Positions 24,301 through 35,880 of a stretch of DNA of 50,318 nt are shown piece by piece; within the stretch, counting starts at the first letter, position 1, and each line of letters starts with the position of its first letter. The position numbers and the translations under genes were made by a program. The notes beneath the pieces are model-generated. The model saw only the letters and a list, made by a program, of their open reading frames with translations, did not search any database and was not told where the DNA came from. The stretch is from Geosiphon pyriformis. Taxonomy: Eukaryota; Glomeromycota; Glomeromycetes; Archaeosporales; Geosiphonaceae. The stretch covers positions 1 to 50,318 of the forward strand of contig JAAOMT010000281.1 in assembly GCA_016748015.1 (NCBI GenBank). The letters run 5' to 3'.

Positions 24301-24575
24301 TTGAATAAGTGATGTTACATTATCATATAGCATTTTTAGTCATGGAAATATTGGTTTGCTTTACTGCAATTTTACCAGAATTAGCAGAATTTAAACTAAA
24401 TATAGCATCTGAGATAATCCATACTAACAGTAAAAAGTTATGGGTTATTGGGTATCACAGGTATTGGTTATAAACATAGGAATTCTTTAACTACCAAATT
24501 GGTAGATTTAAAATGCTATGGCTTATCACAGGTTATGGGTTATCTTTAGTATGGATTATTTCAGGTTTGACTATA

Positions 24576-26370
24576 ATTAAAATTTATTATAAGTGATTTG
24601 ACTTTTTTTTGTAATGATTAAAACTTTAAGAATATTTAATTACATCATATTTAAAATTTTTATCTAAAATTTTAAAGTTGATTTTTTAGAAGTTTTATAT
24701 ATTTTTATAATTTTAACAAGTTATCTATGTTGTTTAAATTATTTTATGTAACAAAATTTTATTAATAAACAAAACTTTTTTAATGATCTAACTTTTTATA
24801 AAGAGATCTTCAATACTTTTAAAGTTAATTGTTTATAATAATATTAAATGAAATAAAATAGAGTTGAAAAATAGGATTAATTTTTTTTGGTCTTTAAAAT
24901 ATCTGACACAAATTCTTTACTGCATTCTGCAATTAGGTAAGAATAAGATTCAATTTTCTATTAATTTAAAAAACTGTGGAAAAAATCCAAAATTTTTTCC
25001 AAAGAACATTATTGGCAAAAAGATCAAACTAAGCCTTGGATTTCTAACCTAATGACATTATTTTTCAGTACCATTAAGTATAAGTGAAAAAAATGAAACT
25101 CTTGTTTTGTGCTAAATGATCAAGCAAATATAAAACTTTATGCGAAGAATAAATCACTCGTGAATTTTATATATGAAAAAAATAAACCCGTTATTGAAGG
25201 TCGTCAACAATTTTAGAATTGTTGATATACCTCAAATAAATTTAAGATTAAAGAATGATACAACTTTTTATGCATATCTATACTAAGTAAAAAAAAGCAT
25301 GTCTATAATTTATTATTCAATTTAAACGCATCTAGAACTAAAATTTGTAAAGAAAAAACTTACAAAAAAAGGAATTCAGCCTGTTAGTACAGAGAATTGC
25401 TTTTCATCATTAATTTTCACTTTAAAAAATTTGATTTTACAAAAGTAAAAAGTAGTCATTAAAGGTAATAACATATATAGGAACTATAATATTTTCAAAA
25501 TTTTGTAACAATTTTAAATCTTTTATTTCTTGGTTGATAACTAAATTTTTTATTTGATATTAGTGAATTTTTCTAAATAGTAAAGCTATTTATTTATCTA
25601 TGTTTTTTTTATATGTACATCATCTAGAAAACTTCAATAAAATCTGAGTGATTGAACAACAAGATGTATTTATGTGGATTGTTGAATAAAATTAATGATT
25701 AGAAAAAACTCTTTTTATAAAGTATTTTCTAGAAATCTTATTTAAAATACAAAATTATTATTTTTTGAATTGTAACTAATCTGTTATTAATAAGAAATGA
25801 TTCAAACTTTAAAGTGCTATTTCTATTCAATTAATAATAAATATTAATCTAGTTTTTTTTTCCAAGTATTTAAAAGTAGCAGTGTTTTTCTCTTTTTTGG
25901 AAACATAATATTTTTAGATTTTGATAATACATAAATATTTACACAAAAGTATAGAAATTCATGTTTAAAAATAAAAATAACATATTTAAATTATGTATTT
26001 AATTACAACCTTTTTTTTTTGAAGAAAATTAGTGTATTAATAAAATATATTTTATTCACTACTATAATTTCTAGTTGAATATTGATTTTAATATATGTTG
26101 TTCAAACTTAAAAGACTAAAAAATTGATTTTTAATAATACGTAAGTAATCAAAGGTGAATTTATTGATCAGGCTAGCACAGTGATTATGAACTTAATCAC
26201 AGATCAGTTAAAATGCCGTAAAAGTAAAACACAATTGATTAATTAATTACTTGTACAATTTATAAGCAATAAGAGTTTTATGATTAAAATCATCCAATAT
26301 TTTTTCTATAATACACGAAACCACTTAAACTATACATATTGATGAAAGAATAAATGTTTCTATTAATTTA
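24576..26370. other. AT-rich gap, no gene seen
   Basis: Low-complexity AT-rich DNA with short chance frames only (for example 24,864-25,052 plus). No domain, tRNA or repeat recognised. Confidence 0.5.
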
Positions 26371-26379
26371 TATATCTAT

Positions 26380-27010
26380 TTTTAGCTGTTCTAACTTTTT
26401 TCCGACCAACAATTTGATTACGTTATTGAATCATGTTATTATAAACATTAAAAATGATTAGAAAACTTCTTACTTTAAAATTTTGTTATAATTTCTATGC
26501 AGTATCCTTCCAAAAAATAGTAAGGTTGAGTATTATTTTCATAAACTTATAATATTATTAAATTTCTTTGGGAAATTTTCTTTGTTGGTTTAATATTAAC
26601 TGACAAGAAATATATTAGATATTTGATTTCATCGCAAAAAATAAAAGTATGTTAACAATTATACACTTATATATTAAGCGCAAATATTTTACCGGGCAAA
26701 ACTAAAAGCTTAAAGTATAAAAATTAAAATAGTTAAGGCACATACTCTGTTTAAAATTAAAAATCTCTTTAAAAACAAATATTTTCAATATTAAACACAA
26801 TCTCAACCAATATGTTGAATTCTTAATTGTATTGCAAATAAACTTAAAGAGAATATCGATGTTTTTTAGAAAGTTATTTGAACTTCGCATTACATATAAT
26901 TTTTTAAACTTTTTTTTTTCTAAAGAAAGATTATAAGTTGAAGAGATTCAAATAAAATTGATAAACTTTAAATAAGAATCTTGAACAAATTAGGGAAATT
27001 GAAGAATGTA
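26380..27010 (-). pseudogene. Relic of a lipase 5' end and its upstream flank
   Basis: 26,460-26,690 aligns base by base with 14,940-15,190 (for example TATAATTTC, TTCAAAAAAATA-like, ATTATTTTCA, GGTTT.AATAT, ATAAAAGTATGTTAACAAT), and 26,968-27,010 with 15,200-15,240 (AATAAGAATC..AACAAATTAGGG). About 270 bp are inserted in this copy. Downstream on the minus strand, 26,427-26,380 reads NNVIKLLVGKKLEQLK, resembling the NKANLLKRTTRGFDKLK part of L2 exon 1. No further lipase domain remains. Confidence 0.6.
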
Positions 27011-29120
27011 TAAATTTATTAAATTTTAAAAAGGGTAATAAGATCACTATCTTAGATCATAAGAATTAGATGTTGTGAAAATATCAATTTTATCATTCTT
27101 ATTATTATTTTGATTTCAAGATTTTAACAATAGAAGCTTAAAATGACAAATTGAAATCTTAGAATCAAGATAAATAGTAGCCCAATCTATACATGGAGCT
27201 TTAGGTTTGTTGATTATAGAAATAAAATTTAGCTGGTTTTTTTTAGCTATTCTCTATACGTAATTCTTTATTAGCATCCGATAGACCAGAATGGCTCCAC
27301 AAGTTAGCTCTTTTATATTCTAGTGATTTGACAAATATATGCAAAATGGCAATATGTTCACAATCAAAATTTCTGCTTCATCAGAACTCAAGCTTTCTTT
27401 GCCTTACTTATAAATTAACTGCATAACTGACATTTCTATTCAGAATTTTCACCAAATGTCGAGATAACAAATGGAGATAAGCAAATGACAATGAAGATAT
27501 GTGCCGTTGACATTTTTATAATGGAGAAAATCCAACCCTTATCTAACAAGATCTTTTATTGTTGTATTTCCAAAGTTTGTCACAGATTTTAGCAATAAGA
27601 GAGCAGAAAAATAAGTCAATAAGTAAAATTATCAATATTTGTCTAGCACACTGTGATTAGTTTGATCTAATATTGTAAGGATGACTATCAGCAATTGTAT
27701 TATCTCATGAATTTCTCTTCTAATACTAGAATGACAAATTTTTATGTAGAAATATATCTAAAATTAGATTTTCTTTATTTACATGGCTCAGAGGAAAAAG
27801 TGATTTAAGCAACAATTATTCTATTATGGTTCTTAAAGCAATAATTTAAAAAATCAAAATAAATATATATGAAAGAATAAGCTGTTAGCATTTTAAGAGT
27901 AAAGATGTTTCTTTTCGATCAAGAGAAATTTATCAGTATAAATATATCTATTGAGGAAAATAAAAAACAGGAATTTGTTTTGGTCAAACAAATTTTAAAG
28001 CAAATTCAAAAGAAATTCATAAGTCACTTCAAAATTCTAGGCAATATAGTGGGTTTGGTAAAGACGATGATGATATTATTTCCTTCTTTTATCCAAGTCA
28101 CTAGAAAATGCTATAACAAAATAGGTCAATAACAATGGTATCAGACGCTTCACCAAATAATAATTAAAACATCTGTATTGTTTTCCATATGTATAAACAT
28201 ATATTCCAGGATATCACTGATAATTACTGTATGGGCGAAAATCATTGAAACAAAAATGACACATAAACTAATTACATTTTAATTTTTGTATTTATTTTCC
28301 AATTATTAATATGCATCATCAATTATTAGTCGGTACTTAATTCAAAGATACATGAAATCAGAATTTATAAATTACATAAATATTAAATTTAGAATTCTGA
28401 AAGCTGAGATAAATGCTCCGGAAAAGTTTTTGAGAACATGAAAAAAGATTGAAAACATAATAGCAAAATACATTTCTCTAATTCATCAGCTAGCTGCGAC
28501 TTTTATTAATCAAAAATTGTGTTTTGGCACAATATGATAACAGACCCTCAATATCTTTGAATGATCTATTATTTGATAATGAATCGGTATCTTCATCCCA
28601 AATTGTATTTTACTACCTCCCTTGTGATTGGAACTCAAACTAGCGAAATAAGAATTTGAATCAACTGAATTATTTTAATACTAAATTAAGATCTGATAAA
28701 TATTTTATTCTGATTTACAAAATATTTATAGCACCTTCAATATTAAAGCCACTCGATTTGTCAATAATTTTAGCTATACTACCACCTCATGTATTTGCTT
28801 TTAATTTATATGCAGATGGCTACCAGAATTATCAATGCAATGTTAGCAAAGTGCAGGGCCAGGCTGAAACCTGGGATCTAGGTATAAAAAAAATTGATTT
28901 CTTTAGAGATTTTCAAAGATTAAATCAAAAATAGGTTTGCTATTTAACATGTTTAGTTAGTCTACAGGCTTTTTGTTTAATAATTTTTTGGACAAAATAC
29001 TGGTGTTAAAAAAATAAAGTTGGCGACCATTTTTTCCAAATTATAGGTTTTCCATATAAACCAAAAAAATGTTGTTCTTTGGAGATACAAAATTTAATTG
29101 ATTTTTTTTCACATTTTTAG
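27011..29120. other. Gene-poor stretch upstream of the P450 relic
   Basis: Two plus-strand frames are open here: 27,905-28,132 (75 codons, Lys-rich, no domain) and 28,656-28,934 (92 codons, containing the hydrophobic run PLDLSIILAILPPHVFAFNL and a possible GTATAA donor after EWD-like QAETWDL). The second could be an upstream exon of the decayed P450 region, but I cannot join it in phase. Confidence 0.3.
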
Positions 29121-29568
29121 CTTTCTGGAATCGATGGAGGTATAGCAAAATGAAAGAGCAGTGCACTGAATAATATGTCAAGTGTTGTTACAAATATTGT
29201 TATTAAAATGACATTTCCTTATGGCCCTGAAAATATTGTTTGCTTTATAACTCAAATGACAGCTAATCAGGTTTGTTGAGTTGTTAATTTCATTGTAAGT
29301 CTGGAGGAAAATCACTTATGTGTTGAAATACATTAGCTTTGCAGAAGGATAATTCTTTCACGGTATTTTTTTCCGGTACTTTAGGAGCTCGGTCAGGATG
29401 AGCAATTAATTTCTTTATTTTGAGGATTTGCAGCTGAGATATCGAAAACGATGGCAATACCACAAACCCTTTTATTTATTCACCCATGGCTTCATCAACA
29501 AAGGCTCATGTGAGTGAACAATATACTTTTTTTGTGTGTCAATCCACAAAATTCTTATGCCATTATAG

Positions 29569-30662
29569 ATGGAAAATTAAACTTGGTAAGAATCCGGCAC
29601 AAACCCATAAAGCTATGTTGATTAAGCGACTCAAGCCTATTATGGAGAAAAGATTGCAAAAAGAAAAAGAACAAGGAAAAAATTATGAACTACCGGTAAC
29701 AGCCTCAATTTCATTTTTATATACAAGTTATTTAAGTAAAAGGCAGCTTTCGAGATTTCTTTCACTTTTTAAGGTTGATTTGATTCGAATGACAAGGTAA
29801 ATGTAGACTATTCCTTCATAGCAGAACAATTGCTTCTTTCAATTTTGTCAGCGATCGATTCATTAAGCATTAATGCACTCAATGTTCTATATGGTAAGTT
29901 TTATTTCCATCAAGGTTCAAATTACGTTGATTGAGCCTTTATGGAAATTCTTGTTTTTTTTTTAAAAGACTTGGCAGCTCGAAAAGATTACCTTGACGGA
30001 TTATTAGAAGAGCAAAACAAGATTACAAAAGAATCAGACTTTGATGGGGAACTTACCCTCAAACTTGATAGTTTCATCAAAGAATCAATGCGACATCGAG
30101 GAGATATTCGTAAGCATTCTAGATATGTTTGTGAACCTATCTTACCTTGTTTCAAGAAGTTGATTACTAACTCTTTTCCGAAAAAATCAGTCGCTTTCCC
30201 ACACATGAACGTTGGCCCACAAATGACATTTTCAAATGGTTATCAAATACCACATAGTATCAGAACATTCAAGTATAACAGGCATTTTCCTTTTTCGCAA
30301 AAATTTCTTTTTTTTAACAACCCGATATTTCTTTTAAATTCCAAGGTCGAACAGTTTTTCTCTATCTACCATCAATTAATGCCGATAAAGATTTTCAAGG
30401 GTCAAATGGGCTAGAATTCAATGGTTACCTTTACCTTAATCAAAATAATCCAACAACCCGTGTCAGTCGAGAATTTTTGTAGTTTGGTCTTGGCAGACAT
30501 GCATGTCCAGGTAGATTTTTTGATATAATTCAAACAAAGACATTAACATCAATTATTATTCGAAAATATAATATCAGTACAAAAAGTAAACGACCTAATC
30601 AATCCATTGTCGAAGGATTTGCCTTCGTGCCAAATGAAAGTTTAACTTTTAAAAAGAGATAG
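29569..30662 (+). pseudogene. Fungal cytochrome P450, C-terminal half, broken
   Basis: Exons in order: 29,569-29,695 (LKPIMEKRLQKEKEQGKNYE), 29,774-29,893 (DYSFIAEQLLLSILSAIDSL, the I-helix region), 29,969-30,109 (DLAARKDYLDGLLEEQ and the K-helix ExxR in SFIKESMRHRGDI), 30,191-30,256 (MNVGPQMTFSNGYQIPH) and 30,346-30,662 (TVFLYLPSINADKDFQG, then the heme-binding FGLGRHACPGRFF with the Cys ligand). Introns are 63-89 bp with GT-AG ends and agree in phase in the last three junctions. Defects: a one-base shift near 29,781, and TAG at 30,480-30,482 directly before the heme motif (likely from CAG). An intact enzyme would be a monooxygenase of the ER membrane. The N-terminal half is not recognisable. 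Confidence 0.88.
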
Positions 30663-30948
30663 AAAATATCTATAGCTATTCTAAATAAAACTAAAGATAA
30701 GAATAACGCCAAATCAACTTTTATATAATTACCTCCTAAGTTTATGGTAAAACCTTAATCTAAAGACTAGCCGTAAGACAACTATTATATGTTGAAATGC
30801 TTTTTGAACAAGTCATCGTTTGGTTTGAACGGGTGGCTTGGGTAAACTTTAGACTAATCACTCACGACCAAATCAAAACAACTTACCTGCGGTATTGATT
30901 AACTTGTAGGCATATTGATTGATTGATTGATTGCACAACGACTTAAAT

Positions 30949-30956
30949 TATATAAA
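30949..30956 (+). promoter_or_regulatory. TATA box of the small gene at 31,136
   Basis: TATATAAA lies about 85 bp before the donor of a 5'-leader intron (31,044-31,098, GTAAGC...CTGCAG) and 180 bp before the start codon. A GATT-repeat (GATTGATTGATTGATTG, 30,917-30,933) sits just upstream. Confidence 0.5.
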
Positions 30957-31135
30957 TGGCTCTTTTCCAATTTTTAATTCAGTGGCCCTGCTCACTTTGC
31001 CTTCCAACGCGTAACCACACTCTCTTATCAACAAAAATTTGTGGTAAGCATAGTTATGCTATTTTGTAAATATCTTGTTTAGTTAATAAATCCTGCAGTT
31101 ATCAACTTAATCAAAAAAAAAGATCGCTGCAAAAA

Positions 31136-31612
31136 ATGTCAACCACTACAAATACAGAACACGACGCGAAAAATGACCAGAAACGAAGAACATACTCATT
31201 TGTAGAACTTATTGCATATCGTTATTCACCCCTGATCAACAAAATTGAATGCAAGTTTCGACCTGAAGCTCTCTATATGAATTTATTAGTGAAAGAACAA
31301 AAAATTGTCGATATCAAAATGCAATTCTTTGTTACGCCACCCAATGAGCATGTCGAATCTCCTACGAATACTAATTCTGATAATTTGTTGGCCGTGATGG
31401 CTATGTTGAAGGCTCATATTCGGTGGAAGAATGTCTTGCAAAATCGCTGTGAAACCGAGTTGAAAGCAAATACCGAGAAAGAAAAAAAGATTTTTGCGAA
31501 TCCCTTTGAGTGTAAAAGCGTCGCATGGTTTGTGGATCATATGCAGGAGAAGGGAAAACATTCCGAGGATTGTGTTGCCATGATGCTGCCTGTGAAAAGT
31601 AGATATCATTAG
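31136..31612 (+). CDS. Small charged protein with candidate eIF4E-binding motif
   Basis: Single coding exon, 158 residues, behind a TATA box and a short leader intron, so it looks like a live gene. Near the N-terminus, after a basic patch (KNDQKRR), it reads TYSFVELIAYRYSPLINK. Tyr20-x4-Leu25-Ile26 fits the YX4L-hydrophobic motif by which 4E-BP, Eap1/Caf20 and 4E-T type proteins bind the cap-binding protein eIF4E, and the following RYSPL resembles 4E-T-like fungal sequences. The rest is Lys/Glu-rich with a Met-rich middle (NLLAVMAMLKAHI) and no known domain. No signal peptide or membrane segment. The eIF4E link is inference from one short motif; otherwise it is an uncharacterised protein. Confidence 0.65.
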   Translation: MSTTTNTEHDAKNDQKRRTYSFVELIAYRYSPLINKIECKFRPEALYMNLLVKEQKIVDIKMQFFVTPPNEHVESPTNTNSDNLLAVMAMLKAHIRWKNVLQNRCETELKANTEKEKKIFANPFECKSVAWFVDHMQEKGKHSEDCVAMMLPVKSRYH

Positions 31613-32650
31613 GATGCTAATAAATGGAAAGCCGAGAATGTTATCTTCAATTTAAGTTTGAATTAGGCTGGTTGTTGGTCAAAAGGAATCACAATATCAA
31701 GGGACGGGTACACGAGTAGATCATTTAAGAAGATTTAATGTGTTATTCTCTACAAATGAAATCGTTCTTTGCTATATATCGCTCCATCCGTCCTGCTTTC
31801 GTTTTCCTTCCATTTTAATAAATAATTGCAATTATTCAAACGTCTGATACACTGTCAGAAGTAACATCTTAACGCTTTAAAATTCTTGGTGGTTTTCTTT
31901 AGGGTTGCTTTGAATCAATGATCTTTTAATCTCTAGACTTTGATTAAGTTGGATAAGGTTTTTTTTATTTTGAAATCCCTCTAAAATGAGGTACAGATCC
32001 AATATGAGAAAAGTGAGTCATAAATTCTGAAAGTTGAGGAACAAATAATTCTGCCTCTTTGTTAAATACAATCCACGAAATTACTAGAACTTTGACTAAT
32101 AATAGCAAATTTTCATGTTCATATATGCTTTATTTAAGTGTTAACTTCTCTTGGACCTTCTCAAACTCTACTAGAGCGGCCTACAGCTTGGAATCTTGAT
32201 AACATGGAAATTGAAATTTTCAAAATACTAATAAATACAATACATGTTATATACAAAATTAATCAAAAAATACTTTTTGCAAACCAATTAAACAAGCTAT
32301 TTAAAAAGATATAATTTGCTACAAGAATTTCAAGGCCTAAATAATTCAATATATTCTAAAATGCTTGAGTTAACGATTGCCACATTCAAGAATATACATT
32401 AATAGTATTTAAAATAGTGTCTGAAAACATCACAGTAAATTTTTCACGTTTTCTTAGTCATCACCGAACCACAAAAGATTTAAATATCAAAGAAAAAGTC
32501 AAATTTTCAGGCTAAAATATGATTTAATTTAATTTAATTTAGGTGTATATCCCAAAGATTTTCATACATCTACATGTATGAAACCTTATTATCTAAATAT
32601 TGAACTCGATCTTCGTTTAAATATGGTTAAAAATCAAGAGATACCAATCG
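31613..32650. other. Intergenic DNA between the small gene and lipase L3
   Basis: No supported gene. AATAAA-like signals occur at 31,619 and 31,818. A TTAATTTAA-type run (32,522-32,541) and a short palindrome CATACAT-CTAC-ATGTATG (32,563-32,580) are the only structures I noted. Confidence 0.4.
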
Positions 32651-34077
32651 ATGGCTAAAGCTCTTAATCTGTTCGCATTTTTCTTTTTGCTCTTTTATCC
32701 TTGCATGAAATTCGGCGCACAAATATCAGGAAGGCAAGGTTTATTTGAATTAAATTTAAGACGTCAACAGAGTCACAAAACCTGGCATCTATATCATAAT
32801 GCTCGAAAACTACAAGTAAGGAATTAACTATATCTTTAAAAAAATAGTTTTTTTTTGACATCAAATTTTTCAAATTAGGCGAAATTGGGACAGAAGTCGA
32901 TTTTTAAAAAATTTCTGAATAGAACAACTCTTCGAGCTCTTAATCCTCGGTCATTCGGTGAGGACGGTTTGCAACGAATACCACCAAAAACTCTTTTAGA
33001 AAGTACAGAACAACTTGATTTGATGGGAATTTACGCAAGAATTGCAAATCTAGGTTATTGTTTAGATAACAATGACATAGGGAAAGTCGTGTCTGATAAT
33101 CAAGTCAAAGGTATACATATAATGTAAGGTCTATCAAAAATCACCTTTTCATTTTGAAATTTACAATATTTTCGATTCTTTGTTTAGCTTATGCTTTTCT
33201 AGTAGATGAAGAAATCATGGTTTTTTTCAAAAGCCCAGAGCTTAGTATCGAAGCATGGCAACAAAGAAAAAACACTATGGTAGATTATCGTCCCGAATTT
33301 GCTACAAACTCTCCGATGAAGGTGGATCAAGTTTGGTATAAGAATACGTTAATATTCAAAAATAAAATTTTTGAAAAAATTCATAGTCTGATACGCAAAG
33401 GAAATTTGGATAAAAATGAAATTCTTGTATCTTTTACAGGACATGGAATCGGTGGAGGTGAGAGAAAGAGAGGAGTTATTATCTTCAATGAGGAGAATTT
33501 TCGGAATTTCATAGAATTTTTTGAAAACTCTTGCAAAATTTTAGCATATGCAGTTTTGACAGCTTTGGAATTCGCAAAAGAAGTAATAATTGGAACTAAG
33601 CTCCATATCGATATGTTTATTTTTACTTTTGGGCAACCAAGAATCGGTAATGGAGGGTTCTCGAGTTTCGTTAATGATGTCGTAGCAATGTGCCGAATCA
33701 CACATACCAATGATCGAGTTCCCCAATTCCCTTTGGTGGATGATAAAGGGGAAAAATATTGTCATCACGATCAAGAAGCTTGGATTACTCATGATTGTAA
33801 TTGTCTAGAAACCAGCACTACCACAGAATATGTTGTTTATGAGTGTCCTGGATATAAATCCGAATGGGGCGATATTAGAGAGCATCCTGTAAGTCTCAAT
33901 GTTACAAGAGGTTTTAAAGCAATTTTAATTCTCTCAATTTCTGAACTCTTTCTTTTCAACAAGGATTGCAACTTGAAACAAGAAGGATCGGAAGAAGATG
34001 CTATTCGTGCACATTATGGACCATATTTTGGCACAACCATGGGAGACTGCAAATCAATGTGGCAACGATGGTGGTGA
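32651..34077 (+). CDS. Secreted class-3 lipase-like protein with Gly for catalytic Ser (L3)
   Basis: Five exons join cleanly: 32,651-32,815, 32,879-33,110, 33,188-33,457, 33,545-33,888 and 33,964-34,077, with introns of 63-87 bp and correct phases, 374 residues. Residues 1-23 (MAKALNLFAFFFLLFYPCM) form a signal peptide with a plausible cut after FGA. The alpha/beta-hydrolase core shows IMVFFKSPE where active lipases have the FRGT oxyanion loop, then SFTGHGIGG with Gly219 in place of Ser, AYAVLTALEF, FTFGQPRIGN, THTNDRVPQFP (Asp279) and AHYGPYFG (His354). Asp and His are kept while Ser and FRGT are lost, so hydrolysis by the usual mechanism is unlikely. Paired Cys (CNC, YECPG, DCN, GDC) suggest disulfides in a secreted protein. 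A lipid-binding or effector-like role is only a guess. Confidence 0.88.
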
Positions 34078-35880
34078 ACCAGAATTAGAGCCAACACTTT
34101 TGAGGAGATTTGGATTGATGAAGAAGCAAATAACTCTTTTTTCTTTAAAAAATTGAATTGGATTTTTATATTGTTTCTTTCTTTCAAAAGAATTCCGCAT
34201 TGAATACCTAAGTTTATAAATTTATATTTCCCTATTTATGAAAGAAATAGTTGATTAGAAGACTAGATTTAAAAAATATTGTTTCGCAGGTAATCTCTTG
34301 TTTTGGGGTGTTTTAATTTTTCTTATTAAATGTAATATGTTCTTTCATTTCAGAAAATTTTTATTGAACAATTGCATAATTAGATGTTAAGCATAATATT
34401 TTTTCTGTTTCACAGGATTTCAATAGAATAAACCAGAGAATTTGACTTGTTGTTTGAAAACAAATGAATAACTGTTGACAATTTACTTTTAACCACGATT
34501 TAGATTTGAAATCAAATGAATATGCTGTTAACAATTTACTTTTAACCACCGATTTAGATTTGAAATCAAAGTATTCAAATGCTGTGTAAAGCCAAAAAAA
34601 GTCTTTTCTAAAAAAAAATATCATAAATAAATTCATTTGTTCTTACATCTAATTATACAAAATAGCAAATGAGATTCCTATGCTGGAAAACAATTATAAA
34701 AGTAATTATAGCATATATAAATAGACTTCAAATTTAAACAACTGGGATAAGCATTTTCCGATATAAACAATCAATAACATGTTTTTAATAAGTCAATGGA
34801 GATTTATGTTTAAAAATGCTTTTTTTGAAAATCTAAAATACCTAGTTTGCCCTCTTTAAAAAAAAATTCTGGTTTCAAATTAGGCTAGGGGGTTAGATAA
34901 GAAGTTAAAATTATTATAGAAAAAGTTTATAAACCGTGTTATCAATAACTTTTTCATAAAAATGGTTAGATTTCTGAATTAAATCTTTCCTTTCTATTTT
35001 TCCTTGTCATCCTTTAAGTGTTCAATATTTGATATTTAAAACAATGGAAACACAAAATTCCCGATAGTAACGATAAAAGTTTATCAAAATAAAATTATTT
35101 CAAATAAATAAATAAATAATTTTTTTGATTACTTTTGAATATTTTATTCTTTTATTCAAAAGTGTTTCTCTGAATGTATTGAAATTTTAAAATTTTTTAT
35201 GCTTTATGTTTTTCCAATTTTTGCTAAAGTTGTTTTGTATTTGGGAATAAAAACAAAATAATTTGTAATATTATCTATGTATATATTATCTATTTTTTTT
35301 TGTGTTAGATTCTTTTGCAACAATCAACACATTTTTCACTTTATTTCTGGTTTTATGCCGAATCATATATATTTTTTAAAATTGAACGTAAAAATTTTTT
35401 AATTCAACTTTTTTTGTCTTGAAACTTAAATAATACCTGGATAGAAAAAAAATTATAAATGGAAATGATAAAATTTTATTTCAAATACAAGAAAATTATA
35501 TTTATTCATTGAATTTTTTGTAGATTGAGGGTAAAATTAGGTTTAAAAAAATCAATATTGAGTTTAAAAAACTCGTTTTTATCAAAAAAAATTCTTGTTT
35601 CATCTTTTATTGCACCATTTTTTCAATGCCAGTTTATGAGTTAAAGTTTCCAATTCATGAAATTGCTTTTTTTATCATATTCCTAAAGCAGAAAAACTTG
35701 AAAGAAAACTTTGAGACAAAAAGAAATTTCTAGAAATTAATTGTAAGTTATTATTTATTATTAAAATTGTTTAGACAAATTTAGATTAAGATCTCACTAA
35801 AAATATCAGATTACGAGATATTAATATAAAATTTTCTAAATCTCACAGAAACGGATAAGTCTTTACAAACTGTCGAGATA
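34078..35880. other. AT-rich gap after lipase L3
   Basis: No gene supported. Contains a 53-bp tandem duplication listed separately. The remainder is AT-rich with short chance frames. Confidence 0.5.
34472..34580. repeat. 53-56 bp tandem duplication
   Basis: Two units (from 34,472 and 34,525) share ACAATTTACTTTTAACCAC and GATTTAGATTTGAAATCAAA with small indels. Confidence 0.8.

Larger units (their letters stand above)
22328..24573 (-). mobile_element. pogo/Tigger-type DNA transposon, 2,246 bp, complete ends
   Basis: Left end CAGTCAAACCTGAAATAATC is matched by the inverted right end (one mismatch at the outermost base), continuing into ATACT; further inside, both ends share variants of ATGGGTTAT and CACAGGT. 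TA dinucleotides flank it (22,326-22,327 and 24,574-24,575), the expected target duplication. It carries one transposase gene on the minus strand with many disabling changes. Inactive itself, but intact ends mean it could in principle be mobilised by a live relative. Confidence 0.92.

Noticed and set aside
27905-28132. 75-codon Lys-rich plus-strand frame
   Set aside because: No domain, no promoter or splice context; length is not unusual for AT-rich chance frames.
29988-30206. Minus-strand frame opposite the P450 exons
   Set aside because: Shadow of the P450 coding strand.
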